From the NCBI GenBank assembly GCA_002686255.1, contig NZAZ01000114.1:1-64000 (forward strand): a stretch of 64,000 nt of DNA, in the 5' to 3' direction. A program made the position numbers and the translations under genes. Below, piece after piece: positions 7,842 to 17,513 of the stretch; positions within the stretch are counted from its first letter, which is position 1; every line of letters starts with the position of its first letter. Below the pieces are notes generated by a model, which worked only from the letters and a program-made list of their open reading frames with translations, ran no database searches and was not told the origin of the DNA. Source of the DNA: Rhodospirillaceae bacterium (lineage in GTDB: Bacteria; Pseudomonadota; Alphaproteobacteria; Rhodospirillales; Casp-alpha2).

Positions 7842-8466
7842 TTTCAGCCTCGAGGACGAAGCGCGGGGCCTGGGCCACGCCGTCGTCTGCGGCATCGACG
7901 AAGCCGGACGCGGCCCGTGGGCGGGGCCGGTGGTGGCCAGCGCCGTGATCCTCGATAAGGGCCGCCTGTCGGCGGTTCTGGTGGCGGAACTCGACGATTC
8001 CAAGAAGCTCAGGCCGGGCAAGCGCGAAGCCCTGTTCGAGAGGCTACTCGCCGAGGCCCGGATCGGCGTCGGCCGGGCCGACGTCGCCGAGATCGACGAC
8101 CTCAATATCCTCGGCGCGACAATGCTGGCCATGGCCCGCGCCGTCGAGGCCTTGCCCCTTCGCCCTGACCTGGCGCTGGTCGACGGCAACCGCGAACCAG
8201 ACCTTTCGTGCCCGGCCCGGTGCGTGGTCCGGGGCGATTCACTGAGTCTTTCCATCGCCGCCGCGTCCATCGCCGCCAAGGTGACCCGGGACCGGATCAT
8301 GGCCGGCTTGGCCGGCGACTTCCCCGGCTACGGATGGGAGAGGAACGCCGGCTACGGCACCCGGGAACACCAGGCGGCGCTCGAACGCCTAGGGGTGACG
8401 CCCCAGCACCGGCGCCGCTTCGCACCCATCCGCAGGCTCCTGGAGCCGCAAGATATGGGGGCATGA
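7834..8466 (+). CDS. rnhB: Ribonuclease HII
   Basis: Removes ribonucleotides and RNA from RNA-DNA hybrids. The product is 210 residues, a normal length. The catalytic acidic residues are visible in GIDEAGRGPWAGPV (Asp22, Glu23) and ALVDGN, with DSKKLRPGKRE and SIAAKVTRDR also conserved. ATG 7834 lies inside the end of the antiporter gene, so the two are probably cotranscribed. The 3' end forms the left arm of the stem-loop at 8449-8489. Confidence 0.95.
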   Translation: MPDFSLEDEARGLGHAVVCGIDEAGRGPWAGPVVASAVILDKGRLSAVLVAELDDSKKLRPGKREALFERLLAEARIGVGRADVAEIDDLNILGATMLAMARAVEALPLRPDLALVDGNREPDLSCPARCVVRGDSLSLSIAAASIAAKVTRDRIMAGLAGDFPGYGWERNAGYGTREHQAALERLGVTPQHRRRFAPIRRLLEPQDMGA

Positions 8467-8489
8467 GGAGTCCCGACTCCCATATCTTG
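8449..8489. repeat. 11-bp stem-loop spanning the rnhB stop codon
   Basis: CAAGATATGGG (8449-8459) and CCCATATCTTG (8479-8489) are perfect complements. The loop contains the rnhB stop and a second, competing palindrome GGAGTC-CC-GACTCC (8467-8480), which includes two GANTC sites. No T-tract follows, so it is not a typical terminator. It may separate rnhB and ccrM expression or be a methylation-sensitive site. Confidence 0.6.
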
Positions 8490-8542
8490 AGTGCCGATTC
8501 CCTCCTAAGTCATTGAATCCATTTAATTGTTGACGGCGAGTC
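8468..8542. promoter_or_regulatory. Cluster of five GANTC methylation sites before ccrM
   Basis: GANTC occurs at 8468-8472, 8475-8479, 8496-8500, 8515-8519 and 8538-8542. That is five sites in 75 bp, where chance predicts about 0.3. The gene just downstream encodes the enzyme expected to methylate GANTC. In Caulobacter the ccrM promoter region carries GANTC sites and is methylation-sensitive, so autoregulation is likely. Confidence 0.7.
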
Positions 8543-8565
8543 CCGGCTTGCCCATTGTCCAAGCC

Positions 8566-9651
8566 ATGGGCAGGGATCGAAAAGTCGAAGACGATAAAGT
8601 AATTCAGGGGGAATGCCTCGAGGTCATGGCGGGGCTGCCCGAGGCGTCGGTGGACATGGTGTTCGCCGACCCGCCCTATAACCTGCAGCTCGAAGGCGAG
8701 CTTCTGCGCCCCAACAACCAGACCCGCGTCGCCGGCGTCGACAACGACTGGGACCGCTTCGACACCTTCCAGGCCTACGACCGGTTCACCACGTCCTGGC
8801 TCAAGGCGGCACGGCGGCTGTTGAAGCCCGACGGCACGCTGTGGGTCATCGGGTCCTATCACAACATCTACCGGGTCGGCGCGGCGCTGCAGGATCTGGG
8901 ATACTGGATCCTCAACGACGTCGTCTGGCGCAAGACCAACCCGATGCCCAACTTCCGCGGCCGGCGCTTCACCAATGCCCATGAAATCCTGATCTGGTGC
9001 GCGCGGGACAAGGAATCGCGCTACCGCTTCAACTACGAGGCGATGAAGAACCTCAACGACGATTTGCAGATGCGCTCGGACTGGCTGTTGCCGCTGTGCA
9101 CGGGCCCGGAGCGGCTGAAAATGAACGGCAAGAAGGCGCACCCGACGCAAAAGCCCGAGGCGCTTCTGCACCGGGCCGTGCTGGCGGCGACCGAGGTCGG
9201 CGACCTGGTGCTGGACCCGTTTTTCGGCTCCGGGACCACCGGGGCGGTGGCCAAGAAGCTGGGCCGGCGCTACCTCGGCATCGAGCAGGATTCCGGCTAC
9301 GTCAAGCTGGCCCGGCAACGGCTGGCCAAGGTCCGCCCCGCCGCCGAGGTGGAACTGCTGAGCACGCCGGCCAAGCGGGACGAGCCGCGCATCCCCTTCG
9401 GCTGGCTGGTCGAACGCGGCATCGTCGAACCCGGCACCACGCTCACCGACCACCGCCGCCGCCATACCGCCAAGGTGCGCGCCGACGGCTCGCTGGTGAC
9501 CGGCGATTTCCGCGGCTCCATCCATCAGGTCGGGGCCTACGTGCAAAAGGCGCCGGCCTGCAACGGCTGGCAGTTCTGGCACAAGGAAGAAAAAGGCAAG
9601 CTGGTGGTGATCGACGTCTACCGCCAGAAGCTCCGCGCCGAACTGCATTAA
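8566..9651 (+). CDS. ccrM: Cell-cycle adenine DNA methyltransferase CcrM (GANTC)
   Basis: N6-adenine methyltransferase of the beta class, 361 residues from ATG 8566. The catalytic motif DPPYNL (residues 35-40) comes first and the SAM-binding motif [10 protein letters not shown] comes later. The C-terminal extension typical of CcrM is present ([30 protein letters not shown]), which separates it from HinfI-like restriction enzymes. No restriction gene is nearby, so this is a solitary regulatory methylase. The frame extends to 8527, but ATG 8566 fits CcrM N-termini. The stop overlaps that of the convergent oxidoreductase gene (shared TTAA). Confidence 0.93.
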   Translation: MGRDRKVEDDKVIQGECLEVMAGLPEASVDMVFADPPYNLQLEGELLRPNNQTRVAGVDNDWDRFDTFQAYDRFTTSWLKAARRLLKPDGTLWVIGSYHNIYRVGAALQDLGYWILNDVVWRKTNPMPNFRGRRFTNAHEILIWCARDKESRYRFNYEAMKNLNDDLQMRSDWLLPLCTGPERLKMNGKKAHPTQKPEALLHRAVLAATEVGDLVLDPFFGSGTTGAVAKKLGRRYLGIEQDSGYVKLARQRLAKVRPAAEVELLSTPAKRDEPRIPFGWLVERGIVEPGTTLTDHRRRHTAKVRADGSLVTGDFRGSIHQVGAYVQKAPACNGWQFWHKEEKGKLVVIDVYRQKLRAELH

Positions 9652-10661
9652 GTCAGCTTCACCAACTGCTTGCCCAGGTTTTCACCCCGCAGCATGCCGA
9701 TGAAGGCCTGGGGCGCGCTTTTAAGCCCCTGGGCGACGGTTTCCCGGTATTTGAGCTTTCCCGACGCCACCAGGTCCTCCAGCTCGGCCCGGGCCCGGTC
9801 CCATTGGTCACGGAATTCGCTGTTGAGGAACCCCTGCAGGCGAAGCTGCTTGTCGAAGATCAGGCGCGTGTTGGTGACGCCGTAATAGTCGTCCTCGGCG
9901 TTGTACTGCGACAGCACCCCGCACACCGGAATGCGTCCCTTGGCGTTCATCAACGCCAGGACCGTATCCAGCATTTCGCCGCCGACGTTGTCGAAATAGA
10001 CGTCGATGCCGTCGGGCGCGGCGTCCTTGATCTGTCGGCCCAGGTCGCCGCCCTTGTAGTCCAGGCAGGCGTCGAAGTTGAATTCTTCGGTCACCAGGCG
10101 GCATTTCTCCGTCCCGCCGGCGATGCCGACGGCCCGGCAGCCCATGGCCTTGGCGATCTGGCCGACGGCGCTGCCGACCGACCCGGCGGCGGCGGAAACG
10201 AGGACGGTTTCGCCTTCCTTGGGCTTGCCTATCATCTTCAGGCCGGCCCAGGCGGTGGTGCCGTTGGACCCGCAGACCCCCATGTAGGCGGTCAGCGGCA
10301 TCCCTTCCTTGGGCTCGACCTTGAAATCCAGGTCGGCGCCGTTGGAGACCGCGTATTCCTGCCAGCCGAGCCGCCCGACGATATGGTCGCCGGGCTTTAA
10401 GTCCGGGTGGCCGCTTTCGATGACTTCCCCCAGGATGCGGCCGACCATGACCTGGCCCTGCGTCATCCCGGTACCCAGGAACTTCCAGCCGCCGCCCATC
10501 AGCATCCGCATGTAGGGATCGAGGGAAAGATAGAGGCTTTTGGCGACAAACTGCCCCGGCCCCGGTTCGGGCATCGGGGTCTCGACGATCTCGAAATCGT
10601 CTTCCGTCGGCAGGCCCTGGGGCTGACGGCGGAAAAGCACTTGGGTGTTGGTCGGCGGCAT
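9648..10661 (-). CDS. NADP-dependent medium-chain oxidoreductase (curcumin/prostaglandin reductase-like)
   Basis: A 337-residue zinc-independent MDR-family enzyme that would reduce alpha,beta-unsaturated carbonyls with NADPH. It shows [11 protein letters not shown] near residue 50 and the nucleotide-binding motif [23 protein letters not shown] and ISQYN-like (LSQYNAED) motifs typical of this branch follow. The start is ATG 10661; the upstream frame overlaps the dehydrogenase gene and is not family-like. It lies 23 bp downstream of the 3-hydroxyacyl-CoA dehydrogenase gene on the same strand and may share its transcript. Confidence 0.88.
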   Translation of the reverse strand: MPPTNTQVLFRRQPQGLPTEDDFEIVETPMPEPGPGQFVAKSLYLSLDPYMRMLMGGGWKFLGTGMTQGQVMVGRILGEVIESGHPDLKPGDHIVGRLGWQEYAVSNGADLDFKVEPKEGMPLTAYMGVCGSNGTTAWAGLKMIGKPKEGETVLVSAAAGSVGSAVGQIAKAMGCRAVGIAGGTEKCRLVTEEFNFDACLDYKGGDLGRQIKDAAPDGIDVYFDNVGGEMLDTVLALMNAKGRIPVCGVLSQYNAEDDYYGVTNTRLIFDKQLRLQGFLNSEFRDQWDRARAELEDLVASGKLKYRETVAQGLKSAPQAFIGMLRGENLGKQLVKLT

Positions 10662-10684
10662 TTTTCCGGCCTTTGCGGGGCGGC

Positions 10685-11566
10685 CTAGCGGGTCGGGACC
10701 GGGGTGTCGCCCGAATAGTCGTAGAAGCCGCGGCCGGTCTTGCGGCCGAGCCAGCCGGCCTCGACGTATTTGACCAGCAACGGACACGGCCGGTACTTGG
10801 TATCGGCGAGCCCGTCATGCAGCACGTGTATGACCGCCAGGCAGGTATCGAGGCCGATGAAGTCGGCCAGCTCCAGCGGCCCCATGGGATGACGGGTGCC
10901 GAGCTTCATGGCGGTGTCGATGGCCTCGACCGAACCGACGCCTTCGTACAGCGTATAGATGGCCTCGTTGATCATCGGCAGCAGGATGCGGTTGACGATA
11001 AAGGCCGGGAAGTCCTCGGCGTTGACCGGCGTCTTGCCCAGTTTCTCGACCAGGCCGCGTACCGCCTGATAGGTGTCTTCCTCGGTGGCGATGCCGCGGA
11101 TCATTTCCACCAGGTCCATCCTCGGCACCGGGTTCATGAAATGCATGCCGACGAACTTGCCGGGGCGGTCCGTCCGCGCGGCCAGCCGGGTGATCGAGAT
11201 GGAGGACGTGTTCGACGCGATCAGCGCCTCGGGGTCCAAATTCTTGCACAGGTCCCTGAGGATCTCTTTCTTGATCTGTTCGTCCTCGGTCGCCGCCTCG
11301 ATCACCAGTTGGCAACCCTTGAAACCCTTGTAATCCTTGCCGGTGGCGATGCGGTCCAGGGCCTTTTTCTTGTCGTCTTCGGAAATCTCCTGGCGGGCGA
11401 CCCGGCGGTCCATGTTTTTTTCGATGTCGTCCTTGGCTTTTTTGATGACATCGGCGTTGGCGTCCATCAGGCACACATCAAGCCCGGCGACGGCGCACAC
11501 GTGGGCGATGCCCTTGCCCATCTGGCCGCTGCCGATGATACCGATCTTTTTAAAATCCAAAACCAT
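10685..11566 (-). CDS. 3-hydroxyacyl-CoA (3-hydroxybutyryl-CoA) dehydrogenase
   Basis: An NAD-dependent dehydrogenase of 293 residues that oxidises 3-hydroxyacyl-CoA to the 3-ketoacyl form. The Rossmann motif is KIGIIGSGQMGKGIA. SNTSSISIT, the catalytic-region motif GMHFMNPVP and GRKTGRGFYDY all match short-chain 3-hydroxybutyryl-CoA dehydrogenases. Unlike the 57309-59636 protein it has no hydratase domain. It lies just downstream of etfBA on the same strand, so the four genes probably form one redox operon. Confidence 0.93.
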   Translation of the reverse strand: MVLDFKKIGIIGSGQMGKGIAHVCAVAGLDVCLMDANADVIKKAKDDIEKNMDRRVARQEISEDDKKKALDRIATGKDYKGFKGCQLVIEAATEDEQIKKEILRDLCKNLDPEALIASNTSSISITRLAARTDRPGKFVGMHFMNPVPRMDLVEMIRGIATEEDTYQAVRGLVEKLGKTPVNAEDFPAFIVNRILLPMINEAIYTLYEGVGSVEAIDTAMKLGTRHPMGPLELADFIGLDTCLAVIHVLHDGLADTKYRPCPLLVKYVEAGWLGRKTGRGFYDYSGDTPVPTR

Positions 11567-11598
11567 TTTTCCTACCTCTGGGCGCTATGGGAGCCCGT

Positions 11599-12549
11599 TT
11601 AACCCTGTTTGTCCAGTTCCGATGACAATTCCGGCAGCGCCTCGAACAGATCCTGGACCAGGCCGTAGTCGGCGACCTGGAAGATCGGCGCTTCCTCGTC
11701 CTTGTTGATGGCGACGATGACCTTGGAATCCTTCATCCCCGCCAGGTGCTGAATGGCGCCGGAAATGCCGACGGCGATGTAAAGGTCCGGGGCCACCACC
11801 TTGCCGGTCTGGCCGACCTGGTAATCGTTGGGCACGAAGCCCGCGTCCACGGCGGCGCGGCTGGCGCCGACGGCGGCGCCCAGCTTGTCGGCGATGTCTT
11901 CCAGCATCTTGAAATTTTCCCCCGACCGCATGCCCCGGCCGCCGGAGATGACGATGGAAGCGCTGGTCAGTTCCGGGCGTTCGGATTTGGTCAGTTCATG
12001 GCCGACGAAAGAGGACAAGCCGGAATCGCTCCCGCCGCCGATTTCCTCGATAGCGGCCGAGCCGCCGCCCCCATCGTCATTTGCTTGCGCCGCCTCGAAG
12101 GCGGTCATGCGCACGGTGACGACCTTGACGGAATCGGCGCTTTGCACCGTCGTCATGGCGTTGCCGGCGTAAATGGGGCGGACGAAGGTGTCCTCGCTTT
12201 CGACGGCGGTAATTTCGGAAATCTGCTGCACGTCCAGCAGCGCCGCCACCCGGGGCATCAGGTTCTTGCCGAAGGTGGTCGCCGGGGCCAGCACGTGGCC
12301 GTATTCGCCGCCCATGCCCTGGATCAGCGGCGCCAGGTTTTCCGCCAGCCCGTGTTCGAGCGCCGGATCGTCGGCCAACAGCACCTTGGCGACGCCTGCG
12401 GTCGCGGCGGCGGCCTCGGCCGCCGGGCGGCAGTTCGACCCCGCCACCAGCACCGTCACCTCGCCCAAGGCCATGGCCGCGGTGACGGTGCTCAGCGTCG
12501 CCGGGCTGAGGGACGCGTTGTCGTGTTCGGCAATGACCAGGACGCTCAT
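11599..12549 (-). CDS. etfA: Electron transfer flavoprotein, alpha subunit
   Basis: The FAD-binding subunit of ETF, 316 residues, which carries electrons from acyl-CoA dehydrogenases to ETF-quinone oxidoreductase. The C-terminal FAD-binding half shows [25 protein letters not shown] and [12 protein letters not shown]. The start codon overlaps the etfB stop by one base (TGATG), which implies coupled translation. It is a natural acceptor for the FadE encoded at 59650-62070; the quinone oxidoreductase is not in this window. Confidence 0.95.
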   Translation of the reverse strand: MSVLVIAEHDNASLSPATLSTVTAAMALGEVTVLVAGSNCRPAAEAAAATAGVAKVLLADDPALEHGLAENLAPLIQGMGGEYGHVLAPATTFGKNLMPRVAALLDVQQISEITAVESEDTFVRPIYAGNAMTTVQSADSVKVVTVRMTAFEAAQANDDGGGGSAAIEEIGGGSDSGLSSFVGHELTKSERPELTSASIVISGGRGMRSGENFKMLEDIADKLGAAVGASRAAVDAGFVPNDYQVGQTGKVVAPDLYIAVGISGAIQHLAGMKDSKVIVAINKDEEAPIFQVADYGLVQDLFEALPELSSELDKQG

Positions 12550-13298
12550 CAGATCACCTTCGCTTCGTTCCTGAGCTTGTCCACCAACTCGGCCACGGTC
12601 TCGACCATGGTCCCGGCCTCCCGGTCTTGCGGCTCCTCGACCTTCAGGGTCTTCAGCCGGGGCGCGGCGTCAACGCCGAGGTCTTCGGGCGTCATCGTGT
12701 CGATGGGTTTTTTCTTCGCCTTCATGATGTTCGGCAGCGACGCATAGCGGGGCTCGTTAAGGCGCAAATCCGCCGTCACCACCGCCGGCAGGGTCAGGGC
12801 GACGGTTTCAAGCCCGCCGTCGATTTCACGGGTCACCGTGACCTTGCCGTCGCCAAACTCGATGCCGGAAGCGAACGTTCCCTGCCCCCAACCCAGCAAC
12901 GCCGCCAGCATCTGGCCGGTCTGGTTGCAGTCGTCGTCGATGGCCTGCTTGCCGAGGATCACCAGGTCGGGGCTTTCCTTCCCGGTAATGGCCTTCAACA
13001 GCTTGGCCACGGTCAGCGGTTCGAGCTCGGCGTCGGTCTCGACCAGGATGCCGCGGTCGACGCCCATGGCCAGCGCCGTGCGGATGGTTTCCTGGCATTG
13101 TCGGGGGCCCATCGACACGGCGATCAGTTCGTTGGCCGTGCCGGCCTCACGCATGCGCACGCCTTCCTCGACGGCGATCTCGTCGAACGGGTTCATGGAC
13201 ATCTTGACGTTGCCGGTCTCGACGCCCGTGCCGTCCGATTTGACCCGGATTTTGACGTTGAAATCGACGACCCGCTTGACCGCGACCAGAACCTTCAT
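12549..13298 (-). CDS. etfB: Electron transfer flavoprotein, beta subunit
   Basis: The AMP-binding subunit of ETF, 249 residues, the usual length. It begins [19 protein letters not shown]. It also has [19 protein letters not shown], a signature region, and [20 protein letters not shown] near the C-terminus. It is first in the operon etfB-etfA-dehydrogenase-oxidoreductase. The 175 bp upstream separates it from the cobalamin adenosyltransferase gene on the same strand; I could not assign a promoter there with confidence. Confidence 0.95.
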   Translation of the reverse strand: MKVLVAVKRVVDFNVKIRVKSDGTGVETGNVKMSMNPFDEIAVEEGVRMREAGTANELIAVSMGPRQCQETIRTALAMGVDRGILVETDAELEPLTVAKLLKAITGKESPDLVILGKQAIDDDCNQTGQMLAALLGWGQGTFASGIEFGDGKVTVTREIDGGLETVALTLPAVVTADLRLNEPRYASLPNIMKAKKKPIDTMTPEDLGVDAAPRLKTLKVEEPQDREAGTMVETVAELVDKLRNEAKVI

Positions 13299-13473
13299 GG
13301 TGGACCTGCCGTTGATTCGAAAACCCCGTTGCCGGGGTCAAGAGACAAAAAAAGAATGGTTATATGGCCTTGAAATAAAAGCGTTTCCTGGGATGCCCCC
13401 CTTCTTCGCACTTGCACAATAGGAGCAAGGAAACCACAGGTCAAGGGACCTTTACACGGGGTTTTTGGGTGCC

Positions 13474-14040
13474 TCAGCGGTTGGCGCCGGGCTGCCAGAG
13501 CACGTCCTTTTTGCCCTGGTCATTGGTGCGCCGGGCGAGCACGAACAGGTGGTCCGACAGCCGGTTGATGTATTTCACCGCTTCCGGGTTGACGCTTTCG
13601 TTTTCCGCCAGTTCGCACATCAGCCTCTCGCAGCGCCGCACCACGGTGCGGGCCAGGTGCAGCCACGCCGCCGTTTCCGTGCCGCCGGGGAGGATAAAGG
13701 AGGTCAGCGGCTCGAGTTCTTCGTTCATGGCGTCGATCTCGTCTTCCAGGCGCTTGACCTGGACGCCGGAAATGCGGAGCGGTTCCGTGCCTTCCATTTC
13801 GCTTCCTTCGGGCCGGCACAGGTCGGCGCCAAGGTCGAACAGGTCGTTCTGAATCCGCGCCAGCATGGCGTTCGTCTCGCCCTCCGACTTGAGACGCGCC
13901 AGGCCGATGACCGCATTGGCCTCGTCGGCGGTGCCGTAGGCGGCGACCCGGGTATGGTGCTTAGGCACCCGCCGGCCGGAACCGAGCGAGGTCTCGCCCT
14001 TGTCGCCGCCGCGGGTATAGATCTTGTCGAGCTTGACCAC
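13474..14040 (-). CDS. Cob(I)alamin adenosyltransferase, PduO type
   Basis: Transfers the adenosyl group of ATP to cob(I)alamin to make adenosylcobalamin. It is 188 residues. The PduO/MMAB motifs are KIYTRGGDKGETSL (ATP-binding N-terminus), AAYGTADEANAVIG and the C-terminal RLMCELAENESVNPEAVKYI with NRLSDHLFVLAR. It would supply the cofactor of the class II ribonucleotide reductase encoded at 30670-33045. No cobalamin riboswitch was recognised upstream. Confidence 0.93.
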   Translation of the reverse strand: MVKLDKIYTRGGDKGETSLGSGRRVPKHHTRVAAYGTADEANAVIGLARLKSEGETNAMLARIQNDLFDLGADLCRPEGSEMEGTEPLRISGVQVKRLEDEIDAMNEELEPLTSFILPGGTETAAWLHLARTVVRRCERLMCELAENESVNPEAVKYINRLSDHLFVLARRTNDQGKKDVLWQPGANR

Positions 14041-14163
14041 GTTTTGGCCTTTGACCTTCCAACGAACTTACGGTTTCGACTGATATAGACGCTTACGCGA
14101 TCAAGGTCATGGAAAAACCGGCGCCGAGGGAGTACTAACGGCGGGTCAGGAACGAGGTAGCCC

Positions 14164-14877
14164 ATGGACGACAAAACCCTGGAAACGCTGGGCGCCATCA
14201 GCGCCGCCACCGTCACCATGCAGCTTTTAAAGCGCGGCATCCGCAATATTTCCATGGCCGGCGTCCGGCCCCTGAACGATCCTCCCCAGCGCCTGGCCGG
14301 TCCCGCCTATACGCTGCGCTACGTGCCCTTGCGCGAGGACCTCTCGACCCCGGAAGTCCTGGGCCACCCCGACTATCCGCCGCGCCTCGCCATCGAACAG
14401 GCGCCCGAGGGCTCGGTCCTGGTCATCGACGGGCGCGGCATCGCCGACATCGCCGTGGTCGGGGACCTTCTAGTCGAGCGGCTGAAAATCCGCGGCGTCG
14501 CCGGCGTCGTCTCCGACGGCGGCGTGCGCGACTGCGCCGAGGCCCTCGCAGTCGGCCTGGCGCTTTATGCCGCCGGCCCCGCGGCCCCGGCCAGCGTCGC
14601 CGGGCACGCGGCGGCCGACATCGAAACCCCGATCGCCTGCGGCGGCGTCGCCGTCTTTCCCGGCGACATCATTTGCGCCGACGGCGACGGCGTGGTGGTG
14701 GTGCCGAAGGCGTTGGCGGCGGAAGTCGCCAAAGACGGGCTCGAACAGGAACGCTACGAGAGATTCGCCAAGCTGAAGATCAAGAAGGGCCGGAAGGTGC
14801 CCGGCGTCTACCCGCCGAACGAGGAAACCAAGGCCGAATACGCCGAATGGCTGAAGGCCGGCGAGCCGGAGGAGTGA
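14164..14877 (+). CDS. RraA-like family protein
   Basis: A 237-residue protein of the RraA / HMG-CHA aldolase superfamily. The signature GDLLVERLKIRGVAGVVSDG followed by GVRD is present, and FPGDIICADGDGVVVVP closes the domain. In E. coli RraA inhibits RNase E, but many homologues are divalent-metal-dependent aldolases or decarboxylases, so the role is open. It is a monocistronic gene, divergent from the adenosyltransferase gene, with a short intergenic gap. Confidence 0.85.
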   Translation: MDDKTLETLGAISAATVTMQLLKRGIRNISMAGVRPLNDPPQRLAGPAYTLRYVPLREDLSTPEVLGHPDYPPRLAIEQAPEGSVLVIDGRGIADIAVVGDLLVERLKIRGVAGVVSDGGVRDCAEALAVGLALYAAGPAAPASVAGHAAADIETPIACGGVAVFPGDIICADGDGVVVVPKALAAEVAKDGLEQERYERFAKLKIKKGRKVPGVYPPNEETKAEYAEWLKAGEPEE

Positions 14878-14890
14878 GAAACCGCCGCCC

Positions 14891-15091
14891 TCAGATATTG
14901 AGCAGGATGGCGGCCAGCCCCATCAGCACCACGGCGGTGCCCTGAACGGCGACCCGCCAGCGCATCAACTGGTTCGAGACCTTTTCGTTGAAGAACTTGT
15001 TCTCGAACCCCATCGAAACCAGGCCCGCCACCAGGATCAGGGCCGTCGCCACCAGGGCGATGCCGACGATTATGTTGACAAAAATGGCCAT
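14891..15091 (-). CDS. HIG1 domain twin-transmembrane protein
   Basis: A 66-residue protein with two membrane helices (about 5-27 and 47-65) joined by a short loop. The loop carries NQLMRWRVAVQG, matching the RxRxxxQ core of HIG1 proteins. Family members associate with respiratory complexes, notably cytochrome oxidase, in mitochondria and alphaproteobacteria. The gene is convergent with the RraA-like gene (13 bp gap) and lies downstream of the aminopeptidase gene, but a hairpin between them probably separates transcription. Confidence 0.75.
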   Translation of the reverse strand: MAIFVNIIVGIALVATALILVAGLVSMGFENKFFNEKVSNQLMRWRVAVQGTAVVLMGLAAILLNI

Positions 15092-15186
15092 GGGTCATGA
15101 TACCGCGACGGTAAGGCCGCGGCCAAAAAATTCGGCGGCGAATTAAGAAGCGTTCCAGGGCGCGCCCGGCGTCCGAGGGAACACCG

Positions 15187-15215
15187 ACCACCGGTCATTT
15201 CTAATGACCGGTGGT
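15187..15215 (-). terminator. Perfect 13-bp hairpin after aminopeptidase P
   Basis: ACCACCGGTCATT (15187-15199) and AATGACCGGTGGT (15203-15215) pair fully around a 3-base loop, beginning 1 bp past the stop codon. There is no clear T-tract on the minus strand, so termination may be Rho-assisted, or the stem may protect the mRNA 3' end. Confidence 0.6.
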
Positions 15216-15216
15216 A

Positions 15217-17244
15217 TTAAGCGATCGGCGCCGCCGCCTCGGCCAGCCATTCCGCCGTCGCCTCATCGACCAATGGCGTGATCTCGTCCAGCACCCGGGC
15301 GTGATATGCGTCGAGCCAGGCCGCCTCGGCGCCATCCAGCATGTCGGCAACGACAAGCGCCCGGTCGATGGGGGCCAGGGTCAGGGTCTCGAACCCTAAA
15401 AGCTGCTTTTCGGCGTCTCCTTCCACTTGAACGACGGTGACCAGGTTCTCGATCCGGATGCCGTAGGCGCCGGCCTTGTAGTAACCGGGCTCGTTGGACA
15501 CCACCATGCCCGGCGCCAAAGCCACCCGGTTGGACCGTTTGGAAATGCGGTGCGGCCCTTCGTGGACGCCGAGGAAATGCCCGACCCCGTGGCCGGTGCC
15601 GTGGTCGTAATCCAGCCCCACCCGCCACAGCGCCACCCGGGCCAGGGTGTCGAGCTGGCTGCCGGTGGTGCCTTCGGGGAAACGGGCGGTGGCGAGCGCG
15701 ATGTGGCCCTTGAGCACGAGGGTGAAGTTGCGCCGCATCTCGTCCGTCGGCCCGCCGATGGCAATAGTGCGGGTGACGTCGGTGGTGCCGTCCAGGTACT
15801 GGGCCCCGGAATCGACCAGGTACAGGGACTTAGGCCTTAGCGGGGCGTCGGTTTCCCCGCTCACCCGATAATGGACGACGGCGCCGTTGGCGCCGGCGCC
15901 GGAAATGGTCGGAAAGCTGAGGCCCTGGAAATGATCGTTGCCGCGCCTCAGCGATTCCAGCTTGTCGGCGCAGGCGGTCTCGGTCAGGGAACCGTTTGCC
16001 GCTTCGCCGCCGAGCCAGGCCAGGAACCGCGTCAGCGACGCACCGTCGCGCCGGTGCGCGGCCCGGATGCCGTCCATCTGGGCGGCGGTTTTAATGGCCT
16101 TCGGCAATTGGCACGGGTCGTCGCCGCGATCGACGACGGCGCCGGCCTTCTGCAGGCGGTCGAACACCCACCGCGGCGCGGTGTCGGCGCTCACGCGCAC
16201 GGTTTTGCCGTCCTTGCCGAGCTTGTCCAGGGCCGGGCCGAAGGCGTCGGGCTCCAGGACTTCGACGTCCGGGCCCAGGTGGTACGGGGTCCCCGGCGCC
16301 AGCTTGCGGCCGTCCATGAACAGCTCGGCGCTAGCGTCGGCGTAAAGGACAGCGAACGACAGCGCCAACGGCGTAAACGGCACGTCGCCGCCGCGAACGT
16401 TCAACAGCCAGGCGATGGAATCGGGGGCCGTCAACACCGCCGCGCCGGCCTTGTCGGCCTTCAGGCCGTCGGCGATCCGGCGGCGTTTGTCGGCCGACGG
16501 GTCCCCGGCGAAGGCGCCGTCGTGGGCGACGACGGGTGATATGGGCGCCGCCGGCTGGCCCGTCCACACCGCATCGACGGGGTTTCCGTCCGAGGCCGCG
16601 AGCTCGGCCCCGGCTTTCTTGCAGGCGGCCTGATAGCGGGCGGCCTGGACCGGGGTCAACAGCCACGGGTCGTATCCCAGCCGGGCGCCCGGGGCCAGGT
16701 TGGCGGCGATCCAATCGGCCGGCGGCCTGTCGATCAGGTGGCAATGTTCGAAAAGGCCGCCGTCGATTTCCTTTTCCGCCTGCAGGGTATAGCGGCTGTC
16801 GACAAAGACCGCCGCCCTGTCGGCCAAGACAACCGTCATGCCAGCCGATCCGGTGAACCCGGTCAGCCAGGCCAGGCGCTCGGATTTGCGGGCCACGTAT
16901 TCGCCCTGGTGTTCGTCGCTTCGGGGCAGGATGAAGCCGTCCAGGTCCCGGCGTTGGAGTTCTTTCCGCAAGGCATCGAGGCGGGCCGGGTCGGTGGGGC
17001 CGCCGTCGAGGCCATCGTCGGCGGCGGTCTGGATTTCCGTTTTTAGCGCCGCCAGCGATTGCTTGAGTTCGCCGCCCGGTTCGGGAACCACCAGCGACAT
17101 CCAGGCTTCCGCCTCGACACCCGGCGGCGCGGCGATGACGCCCTGGACCAAATCCCGGACTCCGGCCGCGTCCAGGGCCGATCCGGCCTCGGACAAAAGC
17201 CGTTCCAGGGTCTCGTCGCCGGATTTGTTGCCGTTCAGGGCCAT
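15217..17244 (-). CDS. Aminopeptidase P family protein (M24, Xaa-Pro aminopeptidase)
   Basis: A 675-residue cytosolic metallopeptidase that removes N-terminal residues before proline. Like eukaryotic APP1 it has three domains: two creatinase-like N-terminal domains and a C-terminal pita-bread domain. Metal ligands are visible in VDSGAQYLDGTTDVTRTI (two Asp), GTGHGVGHFLGVHEGP (His) and SNEPGYYKAGAYGIRIEN (two Glu). The length is normal for the long bacterial form. It is transcribed alone and ends at a strong hairpin. Confidence 0.93.
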   Translation of the reverse strand: MALNGNKSGDETLERLLSEAGSALDAAGVRDLVQGVIAAPPGVEAEAWMSLVVPEPGGELKQSLAALKTEIQTAADDGLDGGPTDPARLDALRKELQRRDLDGFILPRSDEHQGEYVARKSERLAWLTGFTGSAGMTVVLADRAAVFVDSRYTLQAEKEIDGGLFEHCHLIDRPPADWIAANLAPGARLGYDPWLLTPVQAARYQAACKKAGAELAASDGNPVDAVWTGQPAAPISPVVAHDGAFAGDPSADKRRRIADGLKADKAGAAVLTAPDSIAWLLNVRGGDVPFTPLALSFAVLYADASAELFMDGRKLAPGTPYHLGPDVEVLEPDAFGPALDKLGKDGKTVRVSADTAPRWVFDRLQKAGAVVDRGDDPCQLPKAIKTAAQMDGIRAAHRRDGASLTRFLAWLGGEAANGSLTETACADKLESLRRGNDHFQGLSFPTISGAGANGAVVHYRVSGETDAPLRPKSLYLVDSGAQYLDGTTDVTRTIAIGGPTDEMRRNFTLVLKGHIALATARFPEGTTGSQLDTLARVALWRVGLDYDHGTGHGVGHFLGVHEGPHRISKRSNRVALAPGMVVSNEPGYYKAGAYGIRIENLVTVVQVEGDAEKQLLGFETLTLAPIDRALVVADMLDGAEAAWLDAYHARVLDEITPLVDEATAEWLAEAAAPIA

Positions 17245-17513
17245 GAGGCGCGGGGGCTCCGTGGGTGGTGCCGATTGTGCGGAAACTAACAGGCCCGCCG
17301 GTTCCTGTCATATGCCATCGACAAGGGGTGCAATTTAGGTGATACAGGCCACTAGCTATGCGTTTTATGCAATGGTGCGGTGCAACATTAACGGTTTACC
17401 ACCGCCTCAAGGCGACTATTTTACCCGTGAGAGGTCAATTTCTCTCAAAGAAAAAAGATAAAGTACACGGTGGAGCGCCGTCATCCGGATATCGAGACCT
17501 AAGGAGATTCGTT

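Noticed and set aside
15187-15215. Transposon end or attachment site
   Set aside because: The 13-bp perfect hairpin lies directly after a stop codon, with no second copy or integrase gene, so a transcript-end structure is more likely.
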